Translations under genes and position numbers: made by a program
From: Galeopsis tetrahit
Taxonomy: Eukaryota > Streptophyta > Magnoliopsida > Lamiales > Lamiaceae
Length of the DNA stretch: 64,000 nt
NCBI GenBank assembly: GCA_963675135.1
Contig: OY776129.1
Span: forward strand, 58,482,845-58,546,844
Direction: 5' to 3'
Notes under the pieces: generated by a model
What the model saw: the letters and a program-made list of their open reading frames with translations, nothing else
Database searches by the model: none
Told to the model about the DNA's origin: nothing
Part shown: piece after piece, positions 53,520-64,000 of the stretch
Numbering within the stretch: position 1 is the first letter of the stretch
Layout: each line of letters starts with the position of its first letter

Positions 53520-56500
53520 TTACTCAACTAAGCACAAAAACGGATCATTACACCAAGCAGAGATAGAAGAATGTGGAGTTAGCAATTTTTCCCCTCCCAC
53601 CCATGTCCATAACTTGAGTTTAATATTCTCCATCACCTTTTTTAATGTTTGGTGTTCTTGTTCAAACCTCTTCTTGTTTCTGTAATTCCACAGCTCCCAT
53701 ACGACGCACACCCAGATGCTAGATGCAAATCTTCTTCTCACCTTGCCGAGGCCTAAGGCTTCGTAGTGTTGCAACGAGTGAATCCGAATATCATTGTGCG
53801 CCGCCATCTGAATCTTCAGCCACTGGTAGCATTCGTTCCATACTGCCGCTGCAAATTCGCATTCGGTTATAATATGATTATTGCTCTCCAACCCGGACTC
53901 GCAGAGCTTGCATCTCGTCTCCTCGTCCGAAAGTTGCAGCCCTCTCTTCCTCAAATTATCCGTAGTCGCGAGTCTGCCTTTTAAAGCTTTCCATCCTATC
54001 AATTTAATTCTTCGCGGCGCATAGCTTTTCCACAAAGTTTTGAACTCTGTTTTTTCTTCTTCAGCAACACTATCGACCTCTCTTTCATCCGCCAGCTTTG
54101 CATAGGCTATGCTGGTGGAATAGCGTCCCTTCGGCGCCAGCTCCCACTCCCAAATGTCCTCCATGTTCCTCGACATTCTGCACCTGTTAACACACAAAAG
54201 GAGGTCATTTAGCATTCTTTGTTCATTAGTATTTAATTGTCTCACCCAAAGCCACTCCCATCTCCAATTATTCTGCTCCCACATTCCCATGCAATTTATG
54301 TTATCCTTCTTCTGACCACTAATAGAATAAAGGTCCGAAAATTTCTTTTTCAGCTGCTCTCCATCTTCGGTCCATTTGTCATCCCAGAACCTTGTGTTCA
54401 CTCCGTTTCCGATCACTCTTCGTATTCTATATTTCGCTTCTATGCCCCCCATCTCCTTGTAAGTTTTATTAATCTCTTTCCACCAACTGGACCCCCCTGT
54501 TCGGCGGCCTCTTCTTCCTTGAACTGCATTCTCCTCTTCTCTTAGTTCTCCATACCTCGACTCTAGTACTTTCACCCACAGATTGTCTTTCTCCGTTTTA
54601 AACCGCCATATCCATTTTCCGAGTAGGGCTGAATTAAATAAATTCAAATCTCGGATGACTAATCCACCTTTGTTTCTATCTTTGCACACCTCTTCCCAGC
54701 TCACCCACGGAATCTTTTTTACTGACCCATTTCCCCCACCCCACAGGAAATTCCTTTGCAATTTTGTAACCTCATTGAGCACTGTTTTCGGAATTTTAAA
54801 GAACGAGAGGTAGTATGTTGGGATTGCGGAGAGTACTGCTTGAACCAACGTAGCTCTCCCTCCTAGTGAAATCTGCTTGTCTTTCCAACCGTCCAGCTTT
54901 CGTTTGATTTTTTTGGTGAGGCCGTGCCAAGCTGCTACCCGTTGATGATTGATACCAACATTCATACCCAAGAAGCTCAGCGGAAGCCTGCCTATAGAGC
55001 ATCCCAAGTGCGACGCCATTTCTTCAAGCTCCTCATCAGCCGTATGCACACCCAGCAAGCTACATTTACTTTAGTTCACCCCAAGGCCAGAGGTAAGTTC
55101 AAACAATTTAAGTATGGATTTTATTGTTTTTATGTCCTCCCTTCGTCCATTGCTTAAGAACATTGTATCATCTGCATATTGTAGAATCGAAACTTGGACC
55201 TTATTTCTCCCCATGCTAACTGGTTCCAATTCTCCTATCTCCACCGCCTTGCTTACCAATGCTTTCAAGCCCTCGGCAGCTATCAGAAATAAAAAAGGCG
55301 ACAAAGGGTCTCCTTGTCGCAACCCCCGCTCTAGCTTGAACTCACCCGACGAGCTCCCATTTACAAGTACAGCGGCGCTCGCCGTTGAAACGCATTCTTT
55401 CATCCATCGCCTCCATTTTTGCACAAAGTTCATACTCTCCATCATTCCATCGAGGTAATTCCAGTGGACCGAGTCATAAGCCTTTGCAAAATCCACTTTG
55501 AACATCACTCTCTTTTTGCGTTTCTTCTTAGCTTCATCAATTGCTTCGTGAGCAATCAGTATGCCATCCATAATTTGCCGTCCGCCGATAAATGCCGATT
55601 GACTGTCTGATATAACCGTCTCCAAAACTTTCGCTAGCCGTCGTGCCAGCGTTTTGGCAATAACCTTATATAGACTTCCGATTAGCGAAATCGGACGGAA
55701 CTCGTCCAAGCTCTTTGCTCCCTCCTTTTTCGGGATTAACACAATAAATGAGGGGTTGAAACCTCTCACCATCCTTCCGTGTTGATGAAACTCTTTCATC
55801 ATCGTCATTATTTCTTCTTTTACTAACCCCCAATTATCTTTAAAGAAACCCATTGAGAAACCATCCGGGCCCGGACTTTTATTAATGTCGCAATCCCACA
55901 CTGCCGCCTTAACTTCTGCTTCGTCAAAAACTGATGTGAGCATATCATTATCACACTGTTCTAGCTTGCGAGACATCAATTCAGCTGGTAGCCTTGGTCG
56001 ATTTGAGCCATCTGATTTAAAATGCATACTAAAATGCCGAAACACCTCCTGCTTCACCGCGGATACCGATTCCGACCACCGTCCATTGATGTTTAGACCA
56101 TGGATCGCATTTCCGGATTTTCGACCATTTATGAACCTGTGAAACGCACTCGTATTTATATCCCCCTCCTTCATCCATCTCAGCTTTGCAGCTTGGCCAA
56201 GCTGGTCTTCTTTAGATCTCATATCAGAATGGATCCCAGCGAGCAGCTCTCGTCTATATTCAATCTCCCCATCTTCCAGGCCAAACGTATCATCTATAAT
56301 ATCCATTTTATCTATCTCCTTCCTTCTCTCCTCAATTCTTTTGTCTAGATTTCCAAACACCGATTTATTCCACTCTCTTAAATCACCTTTTAATTGTTTT
56401 AGCTTCTCCTTAAGTACATACCCACTCCAGCCCTGCAGATTATAATCCCCCCACTTTCTGTTAAGAAAATCTTTGAATTGTGGGTGCTTCATCCAGGCAT

Positions 56501-57242
56501 TATAGAATCTAAATGGTTTCGGGCCCCAATCTTTGCGTTTGTTCTCCACGTAAATTGGACAGTGATCCGAAATCGTCCGGCCCCATCCTTTAAGTGTAGT
56601 ATCCGTCCATTTTTCGCTCTATTCGAAATTTACCAAAACCCTATCTAGACGACTCTTGCACGTCCCGTCGGGTCTATACCACGTGTATTTCCTCCCTACT
56701 ATAGGTAAATCTACCAGGTTTGTTTGGCTAATAAAGTCCTCGAAAGCTTCCATGTCCCGTCTATCCACTCTATCTCCTCTGCCAACCCTCTCTTCCGGGC
56801 ATCTGATTGCGTTAAAGTCACCCCCGATGCATATATATGCGTCCATGTTCTGTTCTACTATTCCGGTCAATATATCCCATAATTCCTTCTTTTCTCTCGT
56901 ATTACATGGTGCATATACGTTCCCCAAAATACATCTCCGTCCATCTTCCCTCCATATCCCCTGTACTATGAGCACTCCTTTCCTATGCCACGCGCTTTGT
57001 TTAGTGAAAACTTCTTCCTCCCAGATTGTTAGGATTCCCCCAGATCTGCCCTCCGCCGGTCTGCATTCCCAATCGAAGCCGGTTCTTCCCCACACTGATT
57101 TACATATAAATTTACTCATGTTTTCTACTTTTGTTTCTTGGATGAAGCAAATCTCCGTATCATTCTTCCTGACCAACTCCCTTATTTCTTTTATCTTCTC
57201 CTTTCCCCCCACCCCTCTCACGTTGAAACTTAATATCTTCAT
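53520..57242 (-). pseudogene. LINE ORF2: endonuclease and reverse transcriptase, two in-frame stops
   Basis: A single frame of about 1240 codons from MKILSFNVRGVGG. The APE-type endonuclease shows FIQETK, GGDFNAIR, SRLDRVLVN and SDHCPIYVE. The reverse transcriptase shows FRPISLIGSLYKVIAKTLA, QSAFIGGRQIMDG, FKVDFAKAYDSVHW, RGLRQGDPLSPFLF and QYADD. The C-terminal part has SLGGRATLVQAVLSAIPTYY and a zinc-binding RVT region (CKLCESGLESNNHIITEC). A TAG at 56619-56621 lies between the last endonuclease motifs, and a TAA at 55071-55073 follows GLGVN after YADD. No frameshift is needed, so only two point mutations inactivate it. The start codon directly follows the ORF1 stop (TAAATG). Confidence 0.92.
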
Positions 57243-59352
57243 TTATCTACCTCCTCTTTTGCCTCCCTTCAGAATGTCTGCTACTTTCTGCGCTTTCTTC
57301 TTTGCTTTTCTTTCTAGGTCTTCCAATCTTTTTACCATCACCTCGTCTGATTCTGTATTCGTAAACCCGATTTTTTTTCCTACTGACCAGGTCTCTTCGG
57401 CTTCGTCCCGGATTCTCAGTTCCTCTCTCACATAATCCCATCTCTCTATATCGGTACTTTCCAATTTCTTCATCCCCTTCCTTTTTCCTTTCCTCCTTTT
57501 TGCCCTTCCTTCTTTTTCTTCTTGCATCTGTACTTCTGGATTGTAATCTCGATTCTCCTCACTCTCATCATCAATCTCGGACTCCCCTATGCCCTCGAGC
57601 GAAGCTTCGGACTCTTCACTATCCATTTCCGCCCCATCGATCTGCTCCTCATAGGTTTCTTCCGATCTCGCTATTCCTTTCTCTTGGTGTCCACGTATTT
57701 CCATGCTGACCCCCCCGTTTCCTCGAAAAGAGAGTTTAGGTCGAACCCTAGTTTTTCCTTTCCGGGCCCACTCATGAAACCGCATCCAATCAAAGCCTCT
57801 TCTATTGGGCTTTTCCTAAATTTTTGGCCCAAATGGCTACCCGCACTTGCGTAAATTGGTCCAAGATAGATCTCATCTCGCGTCCTTTCCTCTTCCCGCG
57901 TGGATCTTGGGTTTCCCGAAACATTGATTGGTGTCTTGGTAGCCCCAGCGAGTATCTTGGAATCCACATCATTCTCTTTGTCCGAGGTTGGTAACGGTTC
58001 CGCATTAATTATTTTGTCGCTTTCTCTTCCCGTGACGTCACCTAGGGTTTGAACGCTGCCCGCTGCCCCGTTCATCTGGTTCTCCGACCGCCCAGGCCTC
58101 GCCGGAGATATCGCCGGGAAGCCCGTCCTTTCCCACTCCTCGTCCTCATTTGCCTCAATGCCTAAAGATGCTGTCTCCCATGACTCCATCTCGTTGTCGA
58201 AATCCTCGTCCTCTTCTTTAATCTCGATGTCCTGTACCCTTCCGTCAACCTGAACACGGATTGGTCTCTTAGACACGTCCGGAAGGGATGTTCTGATCAG
58301 GATTCGAGCAAATTGGAGGTTTATCCTATTTGTGGTTTCCTCGTCTCTCTCAACAATTCCACCGAATCTAGCCGCGACCTGTTTGAAGAATTTTCGATTC
58401 CATGCTTGTAATGGAATACCATACCAGTTCGTCCACACTACTCTTTGGCTCATCTTGAAGTCCATCGACCACGGTTCCACCCTCTCGAACCACTTTTCCG
58501 CCCATTCCGCTGTCAGGATATCATCACCAAGATCCTTCTTAGAACCGGTTGGTCTAATCAGGACCATGTCTCCTCCTAGTGGCGAGATTCTCCACTCCCC
58601 GCTGCATTCCTTGACTATCGCCTCCCCGAACACAGGCCAGGAGAATTTTCTTCTAATATTTCCGAGAAAGCTTCCATGCAGCCACATTCTGTCCACCTCC
58701 TCGGAGAAGAAAGAGGACCCGTTGAACTTTGCAGCGCCCTCCGGGCGTCCACCCTTATTTTCGGTTGGCATGCATCCTTCATTTGCGCCGTCCTCCGAAT
58801 GCATAGCCTTGGATTTTGAACAGTCCTGTTCCTTGAGGGCTCCGCAACAGGTCTTCTCCGCCCTCCGGAGTCCAGCATTGCCCCTGTCCAGGGACGCGAT
58901 ATTTGAGCTTTGGTTCGTCCGACTTACAGGTCTCTCAGATTTTTTCTCCCCCGTCCCTGGTCTTTCGAACTTTGCTAGGTTTGCCCTGAGTTTATAGGAT
59001 CCAAACCAGATATCATTAAGTTTTTCTAATGTCAAGACCTTGTTTATATGGCTACCGAATCTCACAGAACCAAATCTCCACCCCCTTTTGTCCCTTTTTT
59101 CGGCTATATAACAGTCTTTTACCCGGTCTATCTTGCTGAAACTCTCCACCAAGTCCGCTTCTTACACTCGTCCGGAAAATTACACACATAAAACGTTATT
59201 CCCCTGTATTCTGGCCCTGAGCGTTTCTGATTCGGCCACCCTGCATGCACGTCTCCGTTTTTTGTTCTGGTCTGACGGCGGCCCTCGACCCTAACCCAGC
59301 CCTCCTCTCTCTCTCCAGCCTCGCACTCTCTCTCTCCTCGCTCACGCTCCAT
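57243..59352 (-). pseudogene. LINE ORF1: RRM/gag-like protein, two frameshifts
   Basis: Begins near MERERGERE (59352) and holds an RRM-like start (ITFYVCNFPDECKK) whose continuation (LVESFSKIDRVKDCYIAEKR, RGWRFGSVRF) is in another frame, so an indel lies near 59155. The middle (about 57710-59150) includes WPVFGEAIVKECSGEWRISP and WTNWYGIPLQAWNRKFFKQV, the DUF4283-type gag domain of plant LINEs. A second shift lies at a run of seven C (57710-57716, seven G in the coding strand). Beyond it the other frame continues with an acidic and then basic region to GGKRGGR and the stop TAA that abuts the ORF2 ATG. Confidence 0.8.
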
Positions 59353-59404
59353 AGTTTTTTTGTTTTTAATTACTCTGATTGATGAATGCAAACAAGTGAC
59401 TTGT

Positions 59405-60359
59405 ATACGCTCAAATCGAAATACATGTACCCGGACACATTCTCTCTCTCCTCTTTGTCTGAATCAAAAGATAAACTTGATGCTGCTGCTGCTACACTGG
59501 TTAATAAAGTGTTGTTTTTTTGTTTGGACTGGAAAAAGAACTCAATTTGTGATTCTTCTTCTTCGACTTGGGAGTCACCCTATTCCTCGATTTGATTGCT
59601 TCGTTAGGTAACCTTTCTTGTTTTGTTTTTTAAGGGTAACTTAGGTTGTTCTTCGATTTGGGATTCTTTCAAATTTGATTCGTTTCGTTGATCTGCTTCA
59701 TGATGGAGACTAATGTTGTTCAGTGTATTATGTTGAAAGCTATCATTTGTATTATTATCAGAAAGGTTAAAGTTATAAAAAGACAACAACATATTTATCA
59801 AATTACCAAGAAGGGGCTTCAAATAATCTACTATTAAGGGATTCTATAAATCATATTTTAGAGTTTGCAAACACTCCAAAAGTGATTTTAAGCTGTTTAT
59901 TGGGGGTGTTGGGGGGATATGAGAGAGGTTTCTTTTAGGGTTCTTGGACAAGCTTTTAATTCGATTGGGTTTGGAGTTGTCTTGATTTAGTGACACAATT
60001 GGCTTAGAAAGTTATTTGAACCACTTGTTCATTGTGTGATATTTCAGCTGTTAGGATTATTCTTGAATGAAAATCTGGTATGCACTGCCTTTTCTTGTGT
60101 AGATGATAATAAATATGGACTTAATTGATTTTTTCCATATAATTCGAGTCTTTGCTGATGGCTTTCATCATGGAAGGTGTGATTTATTATGTATTTGATC
60201 ATCAACTTTTGCATGTGGTCATACAGTATCATACTCATGTTTTCCAAAGGTTGTCTTTGAAATATAAGTTTTACTTTTCCATACATTAATCCACTCTATG
60301 AACTTGTTGCAACAGCTGCATAGAGAAAGGGTAACTAGGGCTCTGATCATCCCCACACA
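59405..60359 (+). promoter_or_regulatory. 5' UTR and leader intron of the ETR1-like gene
   Basis: 59405-59610 is CT-rich leader-like sequence ending CTTCGTTAG|GTAACC. An intron of about 700 bp runs to TTGCAACAG|CTGCATAG (about 60316), and the ATG follows at 60360. ETR1 genes commonly have such a spliced leader. The LINE sits directly upstream of it and would separate the gene from most of its promoter. Confidence 0.5.
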
Positions 60360-63300
60360 ATGGAGCTTTGTAATTGCATTGAGCCACTATGGCCAGCAGA
60401 TGAATTGCTGATGAAGTATCAGTATATATCAGGCTTCTTTATAGCAGTGGCGTATTTCTCAATCCCTTTGGAGTTGATATACTTTGTTAAGAGATCTACT
60501 GTATTTCCATATAAATGGGTTCTTGTGCAGTTCGGTGCGTTTATTGTTCTTTGTGGAGCGACCCACTTTATAAGTTTATGGACATTTAAAATGCATTCAA
60601 GGACTGTGGCAGTTGTAATGACGACTGCTAAAATTCTCACTGCTGGCGTGTCTTGTGTAACGGCACTTATGCTAGTTCATATTATCCCGGATTTATTAAG
60701 TGTGAAAACGAGGGAGCTATTTTTGAAAAACAAGGCTGATGAGCTGGATAGAGAAGTGGGCTTGATGCGTACACAAGAAGAAACAGGCAGACATGTTAGA
60801 ATGCTAACTCATGAAATCAGAAGCAGTCTTGATAGACATACGATACTAAACACTACACTCATTGAGCTGGGAAGAACATTGGGGTTGGAAGAATGTGCTC
60901 TGTGGATGCCCACACGAGCTGGATTAGAGCTCCATCTTTCTCACACCCTTCGTCAGCAAAACCCCATTGGATATACTGTCCCTATACAACTGCCCGTGAT
61001 TGATCACGTGTTTAATACTAATCGTGCTGTAAAGATATCTCCCAATTCCCCCATCGTGCACCTTCGTCCAGTTGTCAACTATATGACTGGAGAGGTGGTT
61101 GCTGTGCGGGTCCCTCTCCTGCATCTGTCGGATTTCCATATTCAAGACTGGCCTAAACGATATGCTTTGATGGTTTTGATGCTCCCTTCAGACAGTGCTA
61201 GGCAGTGGCATGGGCATGAGTTGGAGCTTGTTGAAGTGGTGGCAGACCAGGTTTGTATCTGCTCATCTCTCTCCAGCTACATACTAACTGTGGATATTTT
61301 TATCGTATTGGATTGAATTTGTGATTTTTCGTTGATAGATCAAGAATATAGAGAAAGAAAGATATTAGTGAATAAGTGATGGTGTACTAATAGGATTTTA
61401 AGAATGGATTTCAGGAGATGTTTTCCATCTGCAGCTGTTTCAAGTAACTTTGATGTGTAATCTTTATAAGGGATCCCTCATACCTTAATATCTTTCTTTT
61501 CATTAATTAAATTCTTGTTTCCTGTGAAAAAAAGAAGTAAATTTCATGTGATGAAGGATCTTCTTAGTATAACGGACATATCCTTGAATAGTATCAAAAC
61601 TTTTCATCTTATTATAGGTTTGGTTTGCTGTTTTGTAGAGTTCTGCTTCTGTTGTTTTTCCCTTTTTGCTGAACTGAAAACTTGAGGTTTCTTGCATGAT
61701 TTTACTATGTTGGACTTGCGTCTGAATCAGGTAGCTGTTGCCCTTTCACATGCTGCAATTCTAGAAGAATCTATGAAGGCGAGGCATCTTCTTATGGAAC
61801 AGAATGCTGCTCTTGATCATGCAAAAAGAGAAGCAGAGACAGCTGTTTGTGCTCGTAATGATTTCTTGGCTGTAATGAATCATGAAATGGAAACTCCTAT
61901 GCAAGCAGTTATGTCTCTTCCGCATTACTAGAATCCAAGCTGACGCCTGTGCAGCGTCCGATGGTTGAAAGTATCCTTAAAAGCAGCAACCTTTTGTCTA
62001 CCATTATCAATGATGTCTTGGATCTTACAAAGCTTGAAGATGGTAGCCTTCAACTTGATATTGCAACTTTTAACCTTCATTCACTCTTCAACGAGGTAGG
62101 AACATAATATTGTAAATAGAGTGCCACGTAATAAACATATGTTGCTGGAAATAGTTTTATGATATACTAATTGCAAAATTTAAAGAGTCTGTGTATCAGA
62201 TTGTAAATTTTAAAAACATATGTCGTAATTGAGAAAACTTGAAAAGGTCGTGATTTTTTATGCAATTAACGCTTTAATACTATGCTTTGTGCTTTCCAGG
62301 CTAACTCATGTGTGCTTATTATTGTAGGTCCTTAACTTGATAAAACCTGTTGCTAACGTGAAGAAAATATATGTTACGTTGAATTTGTCTCCAGAATTGT
62401 CTGAGTATGCTGTTGGTGATGAAAAACGATTAATGCAAGTTCTTCTGAATGTTGTTGGGAATGCTGTGAAATTCACAACACACGGTGGTGTTTCAATATC
62501 TGCTTATGTTGCAAAACCAGACTCTCTAAGAGATCCTCGAGCCCTTGACTTTTTCCCTATATCAAGAGAAAATCACTTCTATTTATGTGTACAGGTTTGT
62601 CTCAATTTGCCTATTCGATTGTTTTGGCTTAAGTGCTGTAAAAATCACCACCTTTTCGTACATTGCAATCTAATCTAAACTTGAGTTTTAGTAAATAAAA
62701 CTAAATTAAAAAAAGATGCAATTCGAACTTTTGGGCAAATTTACTCTTGCCCGTTTCTGACGTGTCATCCTAATTGGTAATAATTAAATCGAAGAACGAC
62801 GCCGTTCACCCTAATTACTACCAAAACGAGCAAGAGTCTATCTGCCCAGAAGTTTGAATGTAATTTTTATTTTTTTTTAAATTGAGATTTTATTTGCCAA
62901 AACTCAAAAGTATAGATTAAATTGCAATTTGCAAAAAGGTTCAATTATTTAAGAAACTGATTCTTTGCATTCTTCAATAACTTTGTTTAGGTAAAAGATA
63001 CTGGTTCAGGAATAAATCCACAAGATATGCCTAAGGTATTCACGAAATTTGTGCAAAATCAACCATTTGCTTAAAAAAAATCTGGTGGTAGTGGCATTGG
63101 CCTAGCTATTTGTAAAAGGTAACTGCTTGTTCATTGTTCTATTTCAATGTTGTTCGTATTTTTTCCAAAACTTTATTAGATTGCCTATTTGCACTCTTGT
63201 GGTTATTGTATGACCAGGTTTGTGAATAGCATGGAAGGGCAGATTTCGGTTGAAAGTGAAGGAATTGGATGGGGTTCTACTGCTCTGTTTTTTGTTAAAC

Positions 63301-63867
63301 TTGGAATCCCTTAAGTTGTAGCTTTCAGTTTTGCACAAAGGTCCAGGAAATCAAATGAAGGTAATTTTTTTTTTCTGGGCTTAAAAGTTATTGGATGGAT
63401 GATAATAGGTTAGTGATGTTTGGTCCTGGCATTGGCATTCATCCCTCTAATTCAAGTGCATTTTTCAATAATACTAGTATTAGTTGTTTAGAGTTACACC
63501 GTACAATTGGTGTACACGAGACTTAAATCTTTTTATTGTTTGTATCTATTTATCTATCTAGCTCTAACATCGTTTATTATATTTGTAGTGTGAGGTTGTT
63601 GGTTCTGGAGACGAGTGTATTAGTGGCATTACTCATGAACACATTTTTCTTGATGTGAGCATGTTGGGTGTCAATAGCTTTGATAGACCTATTATTGTAG
63701 CTCTTATTACCGGACACACACATAGAGTGACTAAAGAGTATTGTAGGATGGTTGGTATGGATGGAGTTATTCTAAAGCTTTCTGTACATAAAATGAGAAT
63801 CGTAATGGATGGACCTATTATATGTTCACTTTTGTTTTTAACAGTAATTTTTTTTGTGCTTTCATAA
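60360..63867 (+). pseudogene. ETR1: ETR1-type ethylene receptor, pseudogene
   Basis: Exon 1 (60360-61250) is open for 297 codons: MELCNCIEPLWPADELLMKY with Cys4 and Cys6, three membrane segments with Cys65 and His69 (VLCGATHF, copper/ethylene site), then the GAF domain. Residue 25 is Gly where Arabidopsis ETR1 has Asp. Exon 2 (61731-62095) holds the histidine box NDFLAVMNHEM but has a one-base deletion near 61915-61920. Exon 3 (62328-62594) has the N box LMQVLLNVVGNAVKFT intact. Exon 4 (62991-63118) has TAA before KKSGGSGIGLAICK, and exon 5 (63218-63314) ends VKLGIP and stop. A last piece (63589-63867) is a shortened receiver: THEHIFLDVSMLG, then VGMDGVILKL in place of LKP, with its first part and middle missing. 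Subfamily I by motifs. A full receptor cannot be made; exon 1 alone could give a membrane-bound, ethylene-domain fragment. Confidence 0.88.
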
Positions 63868-64000
63868 GTTTCTATAGATTAATTCATCCTAAATAATTTT
63901 CTTAATACTATGTTAGGACATATAAAGGTCGTTTATTGTTCTTCCCACGGAAAACAATACAGTTTTCTGTAAATTTTTATTAATTTCTTAATGTGAAATG

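Larger units (their letters stand above)
53386..59387 (-). mobile_element. Full-length L1-type LINE (6.0 kb)
   Basis: Bounded by a perfect 17-bp target duplication, GCAAACAAGTGACTTGT, at 53369-53385 and 59388-59404. The minus-strand 3' end has an A-run (plus-strand T-run at 53385-53401). It encodes a gag-like ORF1 and an ORF2 with endonuclease, reverse transcriptase and C-terminal zinc-finger region. Both ORFs are broken. A truncated relative lies at 11130-11335. The insertion is in the 5' region of the ETR1-like pseudogene (its leader begins right after 59404). Confidence 0.95.

Noticed and set aside
57671..59152. LINE ORF1 starting at a TTG codon at 59152
   Set aside because: TTG is not a likely start in a plant; the RRM start lies upstream in another frame, so the frame opens because of an indel.
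54237..59391. Many plus-strand ORFs opposite the LINE (for example 56656-57435 and 58332-58997)
   Set aside because: Antisense shadows of ORF1 and ORF2; no family match.
1..64000. CRISPR arrays, bacterial operons, tRNA or rRNA genes
   Set aside because: Tandem repeats here have no unique equal-length spacers, the genes are spliced plant genes, and I found no cloverleaf or rRNA sequence by eye.

Overview
The window is plant nuclear DNA, almost certainly from a eudicot. It has GT-AG introns, AT-rich intergenic sequence, genes of clear plant type (an ETR1 ethylene receptor, endosulfine with the plant FDSADW phosphosite, RNase H2 subunit B, a UXT-type prefoldin) and the usual plant transposons (hAT, Helitron, Stowaway, L1-type LINE). 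The ETR1-like protein resembles asterid ETR1 most in my reading, but I could not test the species.

Layout. 1-2.3 kb holds an intact single-exon gene for a six-pass membrane protein (minus strand), with a decayed partial copy of its 3' end downstream. 2.3-12 kb is repeat-rich. It contains an hAT-like element with an hAT MITE nested in it, a broken endosulfine gene (ENSA copy 1, minus strand), a captured exon fragment, minisatellites and a LINE tail. 12-18 kb holds a 45-bp-type tandem array split by a Stowaway element, followed by a 4.2-kb Helitron (minus strand) full of AT-rich tandem repeats. 18-26.6 kb repeats the 4.7-8.5 kb block with an intact six-exon endosulfine gene (ENSA copy 2, minus strand). 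It continues into degenerate GGTGAGAAACC-type repeats, two fragments of ETR1, an hAT MITE and a frameshifted serine-rich-protein gene. 26.6-36.3 kb is the conserved genic part: UXT-like prefoldin (plus) and RNase H2 subunit B (plus). 36.3-42.6 kb is repeats, an hAT MITE, a piece of ETR1 intron and a C-terminal fragment of a CtpA-type protease. 42.6-47.3 kb holds two Helitrons, the larger carrying a splicing-factor (SF3B2-like) exon and other exon-like pieces. 47.3-51.9 kb is a 4.5-kb hAT transposon bounded by an 8-bp target duplication. It has an intact 747-aa transposase and, head-to-head across a mirrored promoter, a small BED-finger-only ORF. 53.4-59.4 kb is a full-length L1-type LINE (minus strand) with a perfect 17-bp target duplication but broken ORFs. 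59.4-64 kb is an ETR1-type ethylene receptor pseudogene (plus strand), with a frameshift, two internal stops and a collapsed receiver domain.

How it fits together. Four host genes look intact: the membrane protein, ENSA copy 2, UXT and RNase H2B. Much of the rest is transposon-driven rearrangement. Pieces of ENSA, ETR1, a GC-rich promoter/first-exon block and other genes have been copied around the window. The most unusual object is the hAT element. Its ends and its internal divergent promoter are both built from the same ACCGGCGGTT-like motif, and it encodes a full transposase plus a DNA-binding-domain-only protein. This suggests a self-regulating transposon, which is inference. Exon positions are hand-derived from splice signals and family similarity; no alignment was run.
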